A DNA stretch of 49,052 bases from Lewinella cohaerens DSM 23179 (GTDB taxonomy: Bacteria > Bacteroidota > Bacteroidia > Chitinophagales > Saprospiraceae). Positions 35,295-43,022 of the stretch are shown piece after piece. A program made the position numbers and the translations under genes. The stretch lies in contig NZ_KB903547.1 in NCBI RefSeq assembly GCF_000379805.1, positions 74,854-123,905 of the forward strand, in the 5' to 3' direction. The stretch's first letter is position 1. Every line of letters starts with the position of its first letter. Under the pieces are notes generated by a model that searched no databases, was not told the DNA's origin, and worked only from the letters and a program-made list of their open reading frames with translations.

Positions 35295-35581
35295 TAACCT
35301 CTATCTTCCTTAAAAGAATGAATAAAGCCAACTGCTACGATCTAGCATAGGGCCAAAACACCACACAACTCACTGAAAATCAGAAAACAAAATAGACTTT
35401 ACTTACGGCTCAAAGCCTAATTAGAAATAAAAATAAGTGCTGGCAAACAATGGTTTTCCTACCTTTAGGGCGGCCAATCGGCTGTATGTCTTAATTTTAG
35501 CTATCACAAATTGTCGTGACCGAATCACGCGTTGCAAGTCTAAAAAACCGATTAGTCAATCATCACTTAAAAAATCATACT

Positions 35582-36463
35582 ATGCGTTGGCAAGGCAGAA
35601 AAAAAAGTACGAACGTAGAAGACCGTCGCGGAGGTGGCAGTTCTACGGGTCGTAAAGTGGGTGGAAGTTTTGGAATAGGTACTATTCTGATCGTCATCTT
35701 TGCACTTATCATGGGTAAAAACCCAGCAGACTTATTACAAATATTCAATGGTGGTGGCATGGCTTCCGCTCCTACAGAAAACACTAATGGCCCTGTAACC
35801 ACAGGCAATGCCGCCGAAGATGAGTTGGCTGATTTCGTCTCTACTGTACTTGCGGATACAGAAGATGTTTGGACTGACCTCTTTCCCAAGCATTTTGGTA
35901 AACCCTACCAAAAACCAACACTGGTGCTATTCACGGGAGAGACCGTTTCTGGTTGTGGGCGTGCAAACGCAGGTACCGGCCCCTTCTACTGCCCGGGAGA
36001 TCAAAAACTCTATATTGACCTGAGTTTCTATAATACGCTTAAGAATCGCTTTAAAGCTCCTGGCGATTTTGCCATGGCTTATGTACTCGCACACGAAGTA
36101 GGACATCATGTGCAGTATTTATTAGGTATAACCCAACAAGTAGATCGCTTGCGTGGAAATGTTTCTAAAGCGGAATACAATGACAAATCTGTACGCTTGG
36201 AGTTAATGGCTGATTTCTTCGCTGGTGTTTGGGCCCATCACGGCCAAAAGAAGCGCAATTTCCTTGAAGAAGGAGATATCGAAGAAGCTATTCGTGCGGC
36301 AGGAGCCGTAGGAGATGATAACATTCAAATGCAGTCTCAAGGCTATGTTGTTCCAGAATCTTTCACCCACGGCACAACAGAACAACGTCAGCGTTGGTTT
36401 GCTAAAGGATTGAAAACCGGAGACTTAGGCCAAGGGGATACTTTTGCAGCGAATCCGCTGTAA
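35582..36463 (+). CDS. Neutral zinc metallopeptidase, YpfJ family
   Basis: A 293-residue membrane-anchored protein of the YpfJ / zinc-peptidase family (Pfam Zn_peptidase). The N-terminus is basic and Gly-rich (MRWQGRKKSTN, RRGGGSSTGRK), followed by one transmembrane helix (about 29-47; FGIGTILIVIFALIMG) and the metalloprotease domain (about 80-285). The zinc site is HEVGHHVQYLLG (two His plus catalytic Glu), with LELMADFFAGVWAHH downstream carrying the probable third ligand. FCPGDQKLYID-type motif is seen as YCPGDQKLYIDLSFY. Substrates of the family are not established. The frame opens at 35516, but ATG 35582 is preferred because it begins the family's typical MRWQGR N-terminus. Confidence 0.92.
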   Translation: MRWQGRKKSTNVEDRRGGGSSTGRKVGGSFGIGTILIVIFALIMGKNPADLLQIFNGGGMASAPTENTNGPVTTGNAAEDELADFVSTVLADTEDVWTDLFPKHFGKPYQKPTLVLFTGETVSGCGRANAGTGPFYCPGDQKLYIDLSFYNTLKNRFKAPGDFAMAYVLAHEVGHHVQYLLGITQQVDRLRGNVSKAEYNDKSVRLELMADFFAGVWAHHGQKKRNFLEEGDIEEAIRAAGAVGDDNIQMQSQGYVVPESFTHGTTEQRQRWFAKGLKTGDLGQGDTFAANPL

Positions 36464-36520
36464 TTCAAGGGTTTTCGCTTAGGCCCTGGTAAGGCTATTC
36501 GGGGCGATGGTCTTTTTTAG

Positions 36521-36574
36521 GGCAAATTCCCATTTAGGGCAAATTCATGAATTTGCCCTAAATGGGAATTTGCC
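36521..36574. repeat. Perfect 54-bp palindrome, copy 1
   Basis: All 54 bases equal their reverse complement. The centre 36536-36559 is the 24-bp core (AGGGCAAATTCA and its mirror) that is identical to the core at 40942-40965. The 15-bp flanks GGCAAATTCCCATTT and AAATGGGAATTTGCC are mutually inverted but unrelated to those of copy 2. It lies between convergent genes, 57 bases after the metallopeptidase stop and 9 bases beyond the DUF4407 stop. There is no T run directly after the stem, so it is not a standard terminator. Confidence 0.95.
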
Positions 36575-36583
36575 TTGGAAGAT

Positions 36584-37702
36584 TTATGAGTTTGATTCGT
36601 ATTTCCAACCACCATTACGCAATCGATCCAATTGCTGTTGGATTTCCGCATCAATTTCTGCTTTCCGCAATTTGATATCGGATTTCGTTTGATGGAGACC
36701 CACCTCTGTTTTTTCTCTTACCCGGTTCAGCACCTCACTTTTTCGGACATCCATGCTTTCCTTGGCAGCCAATTCAAACTGCTGCTCGTGTTCGGCCAAG
36801 AGATAGTCATAAGGGCTACGTGGAGAAATCAACTTCACCAAGATAGGGGCCGTTTCCACGGCAACAAATAACAACATCACGAATAAGCTGGCCCAATGGA
36901 TCGCTTCACTCTGCTGGGCCAAGCGTGCCAAAGCTTCGGTACGGGCTGCCAAGCCACCAAAGGCGCCACGCTCAAGGGTTGAAATATCCGTTGCTACTTG
37001 CGTTTGCAAAGTGGTAATCGCAGTCGTTTTTTCTACAATTAGAGGTTGATTAAGCGCCAGGGTTTGATCCAATTCTTGCTGTGCCTGATCTGCATCAGCT
37101 TTTTTTGCCCGATAAATAGGACCCATGTTCCGTATTTCTGACCCACCACTACCATCAGCTTCCTGTAAGGCAGCCAAAGCTTTTGCGTCACGAGCGCTGG
37201 TCTTCGCATCTATTTCTGCCTGAAGGCGTAAGACATCTGCTTCGTAAACTGCTATCTGTGGGGCATAACGTTCTTGTATACGGTCTTCCTGCTCTTTGTA
37301 TTTCTCCTGCTCCATGATCAACACCTCGGAGTTGATCTCCTTTTCAAAAATCTTCAACTCCAGCGGCTTGGAAATTACAAGTGCCAGAAGTATCGCCAGC
37401 GCCAAGCGTGGCAAGGCCATTCCCAGGTTGCCAAAAAAACCTCGCTTGCTTTTCATACTGGAAACAATATAACGGTCGAGATTGAAAATCATCAAGCCCC
37501 ATACGGTACCAAAAAGCACCGCTGCCAGCCAACTATCAAAAACGGTAAACAAGGCATAAGCCGAAGAAAAGAAGGCCAATACACCTGTAAAGAAAACGGT
37601 AGCACCAATCCCCAGATATTTGTTTTCATCTGAGGGGCACTGCTTTAGTATTTGCTGATCAATACCTGCACAAAACAGGAAGAACTGCTTCAAATCGTTC
37701 AT
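36584..37702 (-). CDS. DUF4407 membrane protein with long coiled coil
   Basis: A 372-residue protein matching the DUF4407 pattern: an N-terminal segment (FFLFCAGIDQQILKQCPSDENKY), two transmembrane helices (about 33-75; FFTGVLAFFSSAYALFTVF and LAAVLFGTVWGLMIF) followed by NLDRYIVSS, a third (about 92-112), a long charged coiled coil (about 120-255), a fourth transmembrane helix (about 268-290; WASLFVMLLFVAVETAPILVKL) and a second coiled coil to the end. Function of the family is unknown. The GTG eight codons upstream (37726) is possible, but the ATG at 37702 (MNDLKQFFLF) is preferred. It is convergent with the metallopeptidase gene and followed by the perfect palindrome. Confidence 0.85.
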   Translation of the reverse strand: MNDLKQFFLFCAGIDQQILKQCPSDENKYLGIGATVFFTGVLAFFSSAYALFTVFDSWLAAVLFGTVWGLMIFNLDRYIVSSMKSKRGFFGNLGMALPRLALAILLALVISKPLELKIFEKEINSEVLIMEQEKYKEQEDRIQERYAPQIAVYEADVLRLQAEIDAKTSARDAKALAALQEADGSGGSEIRNMGPIYRAKKADADQAQQELDQTLALNQPLIVEKTTAITTLQTQVATDISTLERGAFGGLAARTEALARLAQQSEAIHWASLFVMLLFVAVETAPILVKLISPRSPYDYLLAEHEQQFELAAKESMDVRKSEVLNRVREKTEVGLHQTKSDIKLRKAEIDAEIQQQLDRLRNGGWKYESNS

Positions 37703-37739
37703 AAGCCGGGCATTTTGGAGAAGCACAAGCGTGCAACTG

Positions 37740-37906
37740 TAGTGCCTCGGAAACTAAACTCTTGACAGTCCAAGTTTCGTTCTTTTGCCGCTACTCTTCG
37801 TTGGAGAACCCCTTACTTTGCTTAGGCTATGCGCAGGAACCTCCACCTTAATTAGCGACAAAATAACTTCAACTTAACTATCAGTAACTTAATTTCCGAG
37901 GCACTA
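37740..37906. repeat. 167-bp long imperfect palindrome (MITE-like) upstream of the DUF4407 gene
   Basis: TAGTGCCTCGGAAA (37740-37753) is perfectly inverted at 37893-37906, and the arms continue as a long imperfect dyad (CTTGACAGTCCAAGTT opposite CTGATAGTTAAGTT; TTTTGCCGCTA opposite TTTTGTCGCTA) to a centre near 37823 (TTTGCTTAGGC). It occupies half of the 330-base spacer between two minus-strand genes. No transposase is linked. Confidence 0.68.
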
Positions 37907-38032
37907 GTGATTAAGAATACGGTTAACGTAAATAGTCGTAGAACTTTCTCCAAATAAAGGCTGTATGGGGGATTTGAGTAAGAAAATTAGATTAAGCTGG
38001 ATGGAATTAAGATAAAATGAGTTAAAAATCTA

Positions 38033-38722
38033 CTAATCAAAGCGAAAGCCTAAACGGATACCTGCATGGTATTGCAATAAACTGCTTTCTGATTCCACTT
38101 TTTCAGGAAGCCCCAAGCCAGCTTCTTGCCCCAAGGTTGACCAAGTCAAGGATGGATAGTAACGTGCTCCAACCATAGGTGTTATGGTTAACAAATCTGC
38201 GATACCAAGATCAATCCCCAGCGCTAAACCGATACTAAAACCAGCGTCATCAGCGGTGTACTCCTCCCCTATTGCATCATTGTTGACACTAAAATCAAAA
38301 ACACTGTAGCCAGGGGATAGCTGTAGAAAAACGCCTTTTTGAAAACCTGGCCCTTGCTTAGAAAAGGTAGGACAGTCACAATCCCCTTCCAAGTCAAGAA
38401 AATAGATATTGGTATTAAAGAAGAAATGGAAAGCCTGCGCACGGGTATCGAGTGAAGTGAATTCACCTGCGACTGTTTGCTCTTGGGTACTGTAGGCAAT
38501 CATTGGTAAAAATTCGATACGAGCATTGGGCAACCGAAACCAGTAATCCAATCCTGCTTGCCAGCCAGTCCCTGGTAGGTCTATCGATTCTTCATTGGTA
38601 CTCAAAGGCGTATACTCCCACTTTTCAGCCTGACCACTAAGGTAATGGCCAGATAAACCAAATTGTGCATGAAGGGAAATGGAAAGCATGAAAAACAGTG
38701 CGAGATAAATACTGCGGTGCAT
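38033..38722 (-). CDS. Secreted/outer-membrane beta-barrel-like protein of unknown function
   Basis: A 229-residue protein with signal peptide (MHRSIYLALFFMLSISLHAQ). The rest alternates aromatic and polar residues as in small outer-membrane barrels (WQAGLDYWFRL, FHFFFNTNIYFLDLEG, VFLQLSPGYSVFDFSV, IGLALGIDLGIADLLTITPM) and ends in HAGIRLGFRFD, close to the aromatic C-terminus expected for barrel insertion. The segment CDCPTF may form a disulfide or bind a metal. No family name is assigned. The frame extends to 38764 only because it runs into a dispersed repeat, so the ATG at 38722 is used. Confidence 0.72.
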   Translation of the reverse strand: MHRSIYLALFFMLSISLHAQFGLSGHYLSGQAEKWEYTPLSTNEESIDLPGTGWQAGLDYWFRLPNARIEFLPMIAYSTQEQTVAGEFTSLDTRAQAFHFFFNTNIYFLDLEGDCDCPTFSKQGPGFQKGVFLQLSPGYSVFDFSVNNDAIGEEYTADDAGFSIGLALGIDLGIADLLTITPMVGARYYPSLTWSTLGQEAGLGLPEKVESESSLLQYHAGIRLGFRFD

Positions 38723-38738
38723 AAGGCTGGTTTTAAGG

Positions 38739-38895
38739 GATGAGAAAATAAATAACCTACGCAAAGGACGTAGTAAATTTTTCTTTAGACAAATCGGGTT
38801 TTTCGCAGCATAGCGGGCTACGCAAGGAAAATCTGATGATGGATAAAGGAAAATTTGTAGGAAAGTGTGTAGATTATTTTTTGCGAACTCCCTAA
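38739..38895 (+). repeat. Dispersed intergenic repeat, copy A
   Basis: This segment aligns with 44280-44413 over its whole length, from GATGAG through TTTTTCTTTAGACAA, GGTTTTTCGCAG, CGGGCTA, CAAGGAAAAT and GTAGATTATTTT to CGAACTC. Copy A has about 20 extra bases (near 38835-38855). A CTACG-loop-CGTAG hairpin and a larger GCATAGC/GCTACGC dyad are inside. It lies between divergent genes. Confidence 0.8.
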
Positions 38896-39041
38896 TATGA
38901 TGAACTAACGTTTTATTTTGAGTATTATTTCTATACCTTAAACCCTATACACCTCTAATAGGTATTCGTTCAATACATCTCTCGAAACTTTATCCTATCT
39001 CATGTGGTTCTATACCAATCACTTTTTTTAAAAGAAAAAAC

Positions 39042-39581
39042 ATGGCACTCGATTTTACCAAAATCATCATTATCGACCTGGAGGCCACTTGTTGGTCTGG
39101 CAAAACGCCCAAAGGCGTACACCATGATGTCATTGAATACGGTGTGGCCGTTCTAGAAGTAGCAAGTGGCAATATCCTTGCAAACGAAGGGATCTTAGTC
39201 AAACCAACTACTTCCACTGTCAGTGATTTTTGCACGGAGCTTACTACCATCACTCCGGACATGGTCGCCGATGCTCCTTCCTTTTCGGATGCTTCCCAGT
39301 ATTTAAAAGATAAATACCAAGCCAACCGCCACCCTTGGGCAAGTTACGGTGCTTATGATATGAATCAGTTGAAACGGCAATGCTTAAGAGAAAAAGTACC
39401 CTTCCCGTTAAGTGCCCAGCACCTTAATGTGAAAGCACTTTTTGCTTTGCGCCATCACCTTTCTCATCCGGTTGGTATGGATACAGCATTGAAACAATTA
39501 GAAATTCCATTGGAGGGCACTCATCACCGAGGCATTGATGATGCGCGGAATATTGCCAAGATATTGCGACAGCTGTTATAA
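39042..39581 (+). CDS. DEDDh 3'-5' exonuclease (ERI-1/KapD-like)
   Basis: A 179-residue single-domain exonuclease. The DEDDh catalytic residues are visible: DLEAT (Asp12 and Glu14) in Exo I, YGAYDMNQL with the second Asp in Exo II, and HHRGIDDARNIAKI with His and Asp in Exo III. The ATCWSG and TTITPDMV segments match the ERI-1/KapD-type 3'-5' exonucleases that act on RNA or DNA ends. It would be cytosolic. The substrate cannot be told from sequence. The rimO promoter overlaps its 3' end, so the neighbours are transcribed in the same direction but probably separately. Confidence 0.88.
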   Translation: MALDFTKIIIIDLEATCWSGKTPKGVHHDVIEYGVAVLEVASGNILANEGILVKPTTSTVSDFCTELTTITPDMVADAPSFSDASQYLKDKYQANRHPWASYGAYDMNQLKRQCLREKVPFPLSAQHLNVKALFALRHHLSHPVGMDTALKQLEIPLEGTHHRGIDDARNIAKILRQLL

Positions 39582-39595
39582 TCGACTTATCTTTG
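39564..39595 (+). promoter_or_regulatory. rimO promoter overlapping the exonuclease 3' end
   Basis: TATCTTTG (39588-39595) is an exact TAnnTTTG -7 box and TTG at 39564-39566 lies 21 bases upstream. Predicted start near 39602 leaves about 17 bases before the rimO ATG. Confidence 0.65.
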
Positions 39596-39618
39596 CAGCC
39601 TTAAATCGAGGCTGCCTG

Positions 39619-40932
39619 ATGAAGACAAGAACGTTACGACAAGATAAGGTAAATGTGATCACCCTCGGGTGTTCTAAAAACCTAGTGGATTCTGAGGATT
39701 TGATCACCCAATTGCAAGCCAATGACTACGAGGTAGTTCATGATAGCAATGAGGAAGATGCCAATGTCATTATTGTCAATACCTGTGGCTTTATTGACTT
39801 GGCCAAAGAAGAATCTGTCAACACTATCCTTCAATATGCTGATGTTAAAAAGCAAGGAGGTATTGACAAACTGTATGTAACAGGCTGCTTATCGCAACGC
39901 TACAAAGACGACCTCGAAAAAGAAATCCCGGAAGTGGATGCCTACTTCGGTACCCTTGAGCTTCCTGGCCTTCTGGCCAAACTGAATGCTGATTATAAGC
40001 ACGAACTCATCGGCGAGCGGGTGCTTACCACGCCTCAGCACTTTGCCTACCTCAAGATCAGTGAAGGATGTAACCGAACTTGCTCTTTTTGCGCCATTCC
40101 GCTGATGCGGGGCAAACACGTGAGTAAGACTATAGAAGCCCTCGTAAAAGAAGCAGAGAACCTCGCTCGCATGGGCGTCAAGGAACTGATGCTCATTGCG
40201 CAAGAGCTTACCTATTACGGCCTTGATATTTACAAAGAACGCCAGCTTCCCCAGCTTTTGCACGCACTAGCTGCTGTAGAAGGCATTGAATGGATTCGCC
40301 TTCACTACGCCTACCCTAGCAAGTTTCCGCTGGATATTTTTACCGCTATGGCGGAATTACCACAGGTATGCAACTACCTGGACATTCCTCTTCAACACGC
40401 TAGCGATACGGTCTTGGAGCGTATGCGCCGCCAGATCACGCAAGCAGAAACCCGCGAACTGATCGCCGAAGCTCGCCAAAGGGTCCCCGGCATTGCCATC
40501 CGCACCACGATGCTGGTTGGCTTCCCCGGAGAAACAGAGGAGGAATTTCAGCAACTCTGTGACTTTGTTGAAGATATGCGCTTCGACCGCCTGGGCGTAT
40601 TCCAATACAGTCATGAAGAAGATACGCGTGCCTACGACATGGAAGATGACGTACCTGCTGAAGTAAAAGCAGAACGCGCCAGCCGCCTGATGGAAATCCA
40701 GCAGTCGATCTCCCTGGGGTTCAACGAAGCTAAAGTTGGAAAAACATTCAAAGTCCTCTTCGACCGTAAGGAAGGCGAGCATTTTGTGGGTCGTACCGAA
40801 TTTGATTCACCAGAGGTCGACAACGAAGTGCTTGTCTCTGCCAAAGATCAATATGTTCGCCTAGGAGACTACGCCCAGGTACACATTACCGACGCCACGG
40901 ATTATGATCTGATTGGCGAGGTGGTCGTTTAA
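39619..40932 (+). CDS. rimO: Ribosomal protein S12 methylthiotransferase
   Basis: The radical-SAM enzyme methylthiolates an Asp of ribosomal protein S12. The N-terminal UPF0004 domain holds the second Fe-S cluster (Cys18 in VNVITLGCSKNLVDSE, NTCGF, VTGCLSQRY), the radical SAM domain has CNRTCSFCAIP (about 150-160) with LMRGKHVSK, and a C-terminal TRAM domain follows (about 370-437; VLFDRKEGEHFVGRTEFDSP, YAQVHITDATDYDLIGEV). TLGCSKNLVDSE and the FCAIP motif favour RimO over MiaB. At 437 residues the length is normal. The frame opens at 39535, but that overlaps the exonuclease; ATG 39619 fits the promoter and the family start. Its stop codon lies inside the left arm of a perfect palindrome. Confidence 0.94.
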   Translation: MKTRTLRQDKVNVITLGCSKNLVDSEDLITQLQANDYEVVHDSNEEDANVIIVNTCGFIDLAKEESVNTILQYADVKKQGGIDKLYVTGCLSQRYKDDLEKEIPEVDAYFGTLELPGLLAKLNADYKHELIGERVLTTPQHFAYLKISEGCNRTCSFCAIPLMRGKHVSKTIEALVKEAENLARMGVKELMLIAQELTYYGLDIYKERQLPQLLHALAAVEGIEWIRLHYAYPSKFPLDIFTAMAELPQVCNYLDIPLQHASDTVLERMRRQITQAETRELIAEARQRVPGIAIRTTMLVGFPGETEEEFQQLCDFVEDMRFDRLGVFQYSHEEDTRAYDMEDDVPAEVKAERASRLMEIQQSISLGFNEAKVGKTFKVLFDRKEGEHFVGRTEFDSPEVDNEVLVSAKDQYVRLGDYAQVHITDATDYDLIGEVVV

Positions 40933-40980
40933 TCGTTGTCCAGGGCAAATTCATGAATTTGCCCTGGACAACGATTAAAC
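40927..40980. repeat. Perfect 54-bp palindrome, copy 2
   Basis: All 54 bases equal their reverse complement. The centre 40942-40965 is the same 24-bp core as at 36536-36559; the 15-bp flanks are GTTTAATCGTTGTCC and GGACAACGATTAAAC. The left flank includes the last codon bases and stop of rimO (GTTTAA), showing that the right flank is probably an inverted copy of the left. It ends one base before the stop codon of the convergent lipoprotein gene. Confidence 0.95.
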
Positions 40981-40981
40981 C

Positions 40982-41890
40982 TTACTTGAAACCCTGGCTC
41001 AAGTCACAACCTACCATCATCAATTTCAAGACGTTTGGTGGGCCTTCATATCCTCGTTTCTCATAAGCATTTACGACGGCGATACGATCCTCAAATGGGC
41101 TTTCAAAATAACCTAAAGCCTGGGTGGCTAGGGCCATATCGTATTTCCCGAACGTATGAGATAAGATGATCTTTTTCCCAACACCTTCCTCACTAATTTC
41201 CAGGCGATGTTCCGCCACTACATCTACATCAAAAAGATCATTATGGGTCATTTTATTGAGTCCCTTGAAGCGGTAAGGGCGCTCCGATCTTACCCAAGGC
41301 ATGCCATAAAACTGAGTGCCATTCCCTCCGCTGATCTTGTGTTCAAGTAGTAATTCATTATACCTGTCTTTATTTTTTTCCCAAACGGTACGAAAGTCGA
41401 TACTTGTATCCTCCGACTTCGAATTAGGCTGTTCACTCGCTTTGTAGGTATCTTTCAACACTTGCTTGTCCGTTTTGGTATCCTGAACAATTAAGTGAAG
41501 GGTATAATTAACAACAGCTTCATTGGCTTCTTCAAGCAAGTAAGCAAACTTCCCATCAGCCGACCACCCTATTGGATAGATTGTTTCCTCCAAACAGCTA
41601 TACTTGGAAGTACACAACCCATTCAGCATTTCAGGCGTAAATTCGACCCGCTGATCCTCTGGAAATCCGTCGTTAATAGCCACACTACGCGCCTGTATGG
41701 CTGGCTCTTCGGCAGCCCCCCCCTCGACTTCCATTACTTCTTCTACTGGCTCCGTCAGACCAGTTGATGTTTCCGCTAGCAATTCACTCTTATCTTCAGT
41801 TGCATTTTCTTGCTTATTACTTGTAGATTTATTACTACAACTAGCTAGTAAACAAATACTTAATAAAATTAATACTGATTTAAAATTCAT
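40982..41890 (-). CDS. Lipoprotein of unknown function
   Basis: A 302-residue protein with lipoprotein signal peptide (MNFKSVLILLSICLLASCSN; lipobox LASC, Cys at residue 18), a low-complexity linker rich in Ser, Asn, Glu and Thr (about 20-75), and a globular region (about 80-302) without a family I can name. Segments include LNGLCTSKYSCLEETIYPIG (two Cys close together), WSADGKFAYLLEEANEAVV and KIILSHTFGKYDMALATQAL. It would sit in the outer or inner membrane facing the periplasm. ATG 41890 is used because the seven upstream codons add nothing to the signal peptide. It is convergent with rimO and divergent from purC. Confidence 0.78.
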   Translation of the reverse strand: MNFKSVLILLSICLLASCSNKSTSNKQENATEDKSELLAETSTGLTEPVEEVMEVEGGAAEEPAIQARSVAINDGFPEDQRVEFTPEMLNGLCTSKYSCLEETIYPIGWSADGKFAYLLEEANEAVVNYTLHLIVQDTKTDKQVLKDTYKASEQPNSKSEDTSIDFRTVWEKNKDRYNELLLEHKISGGNGTQFYGMPWVRSERPYRFKGLNKMTHNDLFDVDVVAEHRLEISEEGVGKKIILSHTFGKYDMALATQALGYFESPFEDRIAVVNAYEKRGYEGPPNVLKLMMVGCDLSQGFK

Positions 41891-41965
41891 AAATGAAAAA
41901 TATTTTATCAATGATCAAAGTACCTTCTTAAAAATCAAATAACAGAAACTTTTTGAAAGGTAAGA

Positions 41966-41996
41966 TTTTTAGCGCAAAATAAAGTTGCTACCTTCG
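41966..41996 (+). promoter_or_regulatory. purC promoter
   Basis: TACCTTCG (41989-41996) matches TAnnTTTG at five of six fixed positions, and TTTT (41966-41969) lies exactly 19 bases upstream at the -33 position. The start codon follows after 25 bases. Confidence 0.5.
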
Positions 41997-42021
41997 CAGC
42001 ATCAACAATTGGGAAATAATC

Positions 42022-42960
42022 ATGCCTGCACAAGCCCTTGACGCTACTCATTTCAACCTCCCTGGCCAAACGGCCTTCTATCAAGGGAAAGTACGTGATG
42101 TATACACTATTGAAGATTTGCTGGTGATGGTCGCTTCAGATCGGATTTCGGCCTTTGATCACATTCTTCCCAGGGCCATCCCCTACAAGGGCCAAGTACT
42201 TAACCAGGTTGCCACCCATTTCCTGGAGGCTACTCGCGACATTTGTCCCAACTGGCTGGTTTCTTCTCCCGACCCGAATGTTGCTATCGGCCACGCTTGT
42301 GATCCCTTTCGGGTAGAGATGGTTATCCGTGGCTATCTTGTGGGCCATGCCTGGCGAGAATACAGCTCCGGAAAAAGAGTACTTTGCGGCGTATCCCTCC
42401 CAGAAGGGATGGTTGAAAACCAAGCCTTCCCTACACCTATCATCACTCCTGCAACCAAAGCAGAAGAGGGCCATGATGAAGACATTAGCCGCGAAGAAAT
42501 CATCGCTCAGGGAATTGTTGCCGAAGAAGATTATCTCCTCTTAGAAAAATACACACAGGAACTCTTTCAACGTGGTACAGAGATGGCCGCTAAACAAGGG
42601 CTTATCCTCGTTGATACCAAGTACGAATTTGGCAAAAAAGACGGCCAAATCTACTTGATCGACGAAATTCATACCCCCGATAGCTCCCGCTACTTTTACG
42701 CAGATGGCTATCAGGAACGCTTGGATAAAGGCGAAAAGCAAAAGCACCTCTCCAAAGAATTTGTTCGGGAATGGCTCATCGAAAATGGATTTCAAGGCCT
42801 AGATGGGCAAACCATGCCCGAAATGCCCGATGCTTTTCTCGACAAAGTCTCTAACCGCTACATTGAACTTTACGAACAGATCACTGGCCAGTCTTTCCAA
42901 AAAGCCAATACGGAGAATATTGTAGAACGGGTGAAAGAGAATATTCTGGCGGCGTTGTAA
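42022..42960 (+). CDS. purC: Phosphoribosylaminoimidazole-succinocarboxamide synthase (SAICAR synthetase)
   Basis: The enzyme ligates CAIR and aspartate with ATP in de novo purine synthesis. Motifs in order: YQGKVRDVY (nucleotide loop), [21 protein letters not shown], the substrate-binding [26 protein letters not shown] and [19 protein letters not shown]. At 312 residues it is the longer, Bacteroidota/eukaryote-like form rather than the 237-residue E. coli form. It is a single-gene unit with its own promoter and a terminator-like hairpin after it; no other pur genes are in the window. Confidence 0.96.
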   Translation: MPAQALDATHFNLPGQTAFYQGKVRDVYTIEDLLVMVASDRISAFDHILPRAIPYKGQVLNQVATHFLEATRDICPNWLVSSPDPNVAIGHACDPFRVEMVIRGYLVGHAWREYSSGKRVLCGVSLPEGMVENQAFPTPIITPATKAEEGHDEDISREEIIAQGIVAEEDYLLLEKYTQELFQRGTEMAAKQGLILVDTKYEFGKKDGQIYLIDEIHTPDSSRYFYADGYQERLDKGEKQKHLSKEFVREWLIENGFQGLDGQTMPEMPDAFLDKVSNRYIELYEQITGQSFQKANTENIVERVKENILAAL

Positions 42961-42970
42961 TTTATATTTA

Positions 42971-43008
42971 GCACCATCGTATCGGTTTTCTGCCCGACAC
43001 GATGGTGC
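42971..43008. terminator. Hairpin between convergent purC and dehydrogenase genes
   Basis: GCACCATCGTATCGG (42971-42985) pairs with CCGACACGATGGTGC (42994-43008) with a single mismatch over an 8-base loop. It begins 10 bases after the purC stop and ends 14 bases before the end of the opposing gene. T runs are weak, so it probably acts as an mRNA 3'-end structure for both. Confidence 0.65.
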
Positions 43009-43022
43009 AACAGAAACGTCCC

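Noticed and set aside
36521-36574. Ordinary rho-independent terminator
   Set aside because: There is no T run directly after the stem on either strand, and the shared core with inverted unique flanks is not explained by termination alone.
17651-37906. CRISPR array made of the palindromic elements
   Set aside because: The elements have different sequences, are kilobases apart, have no regular spacers, and no cas gene is present.
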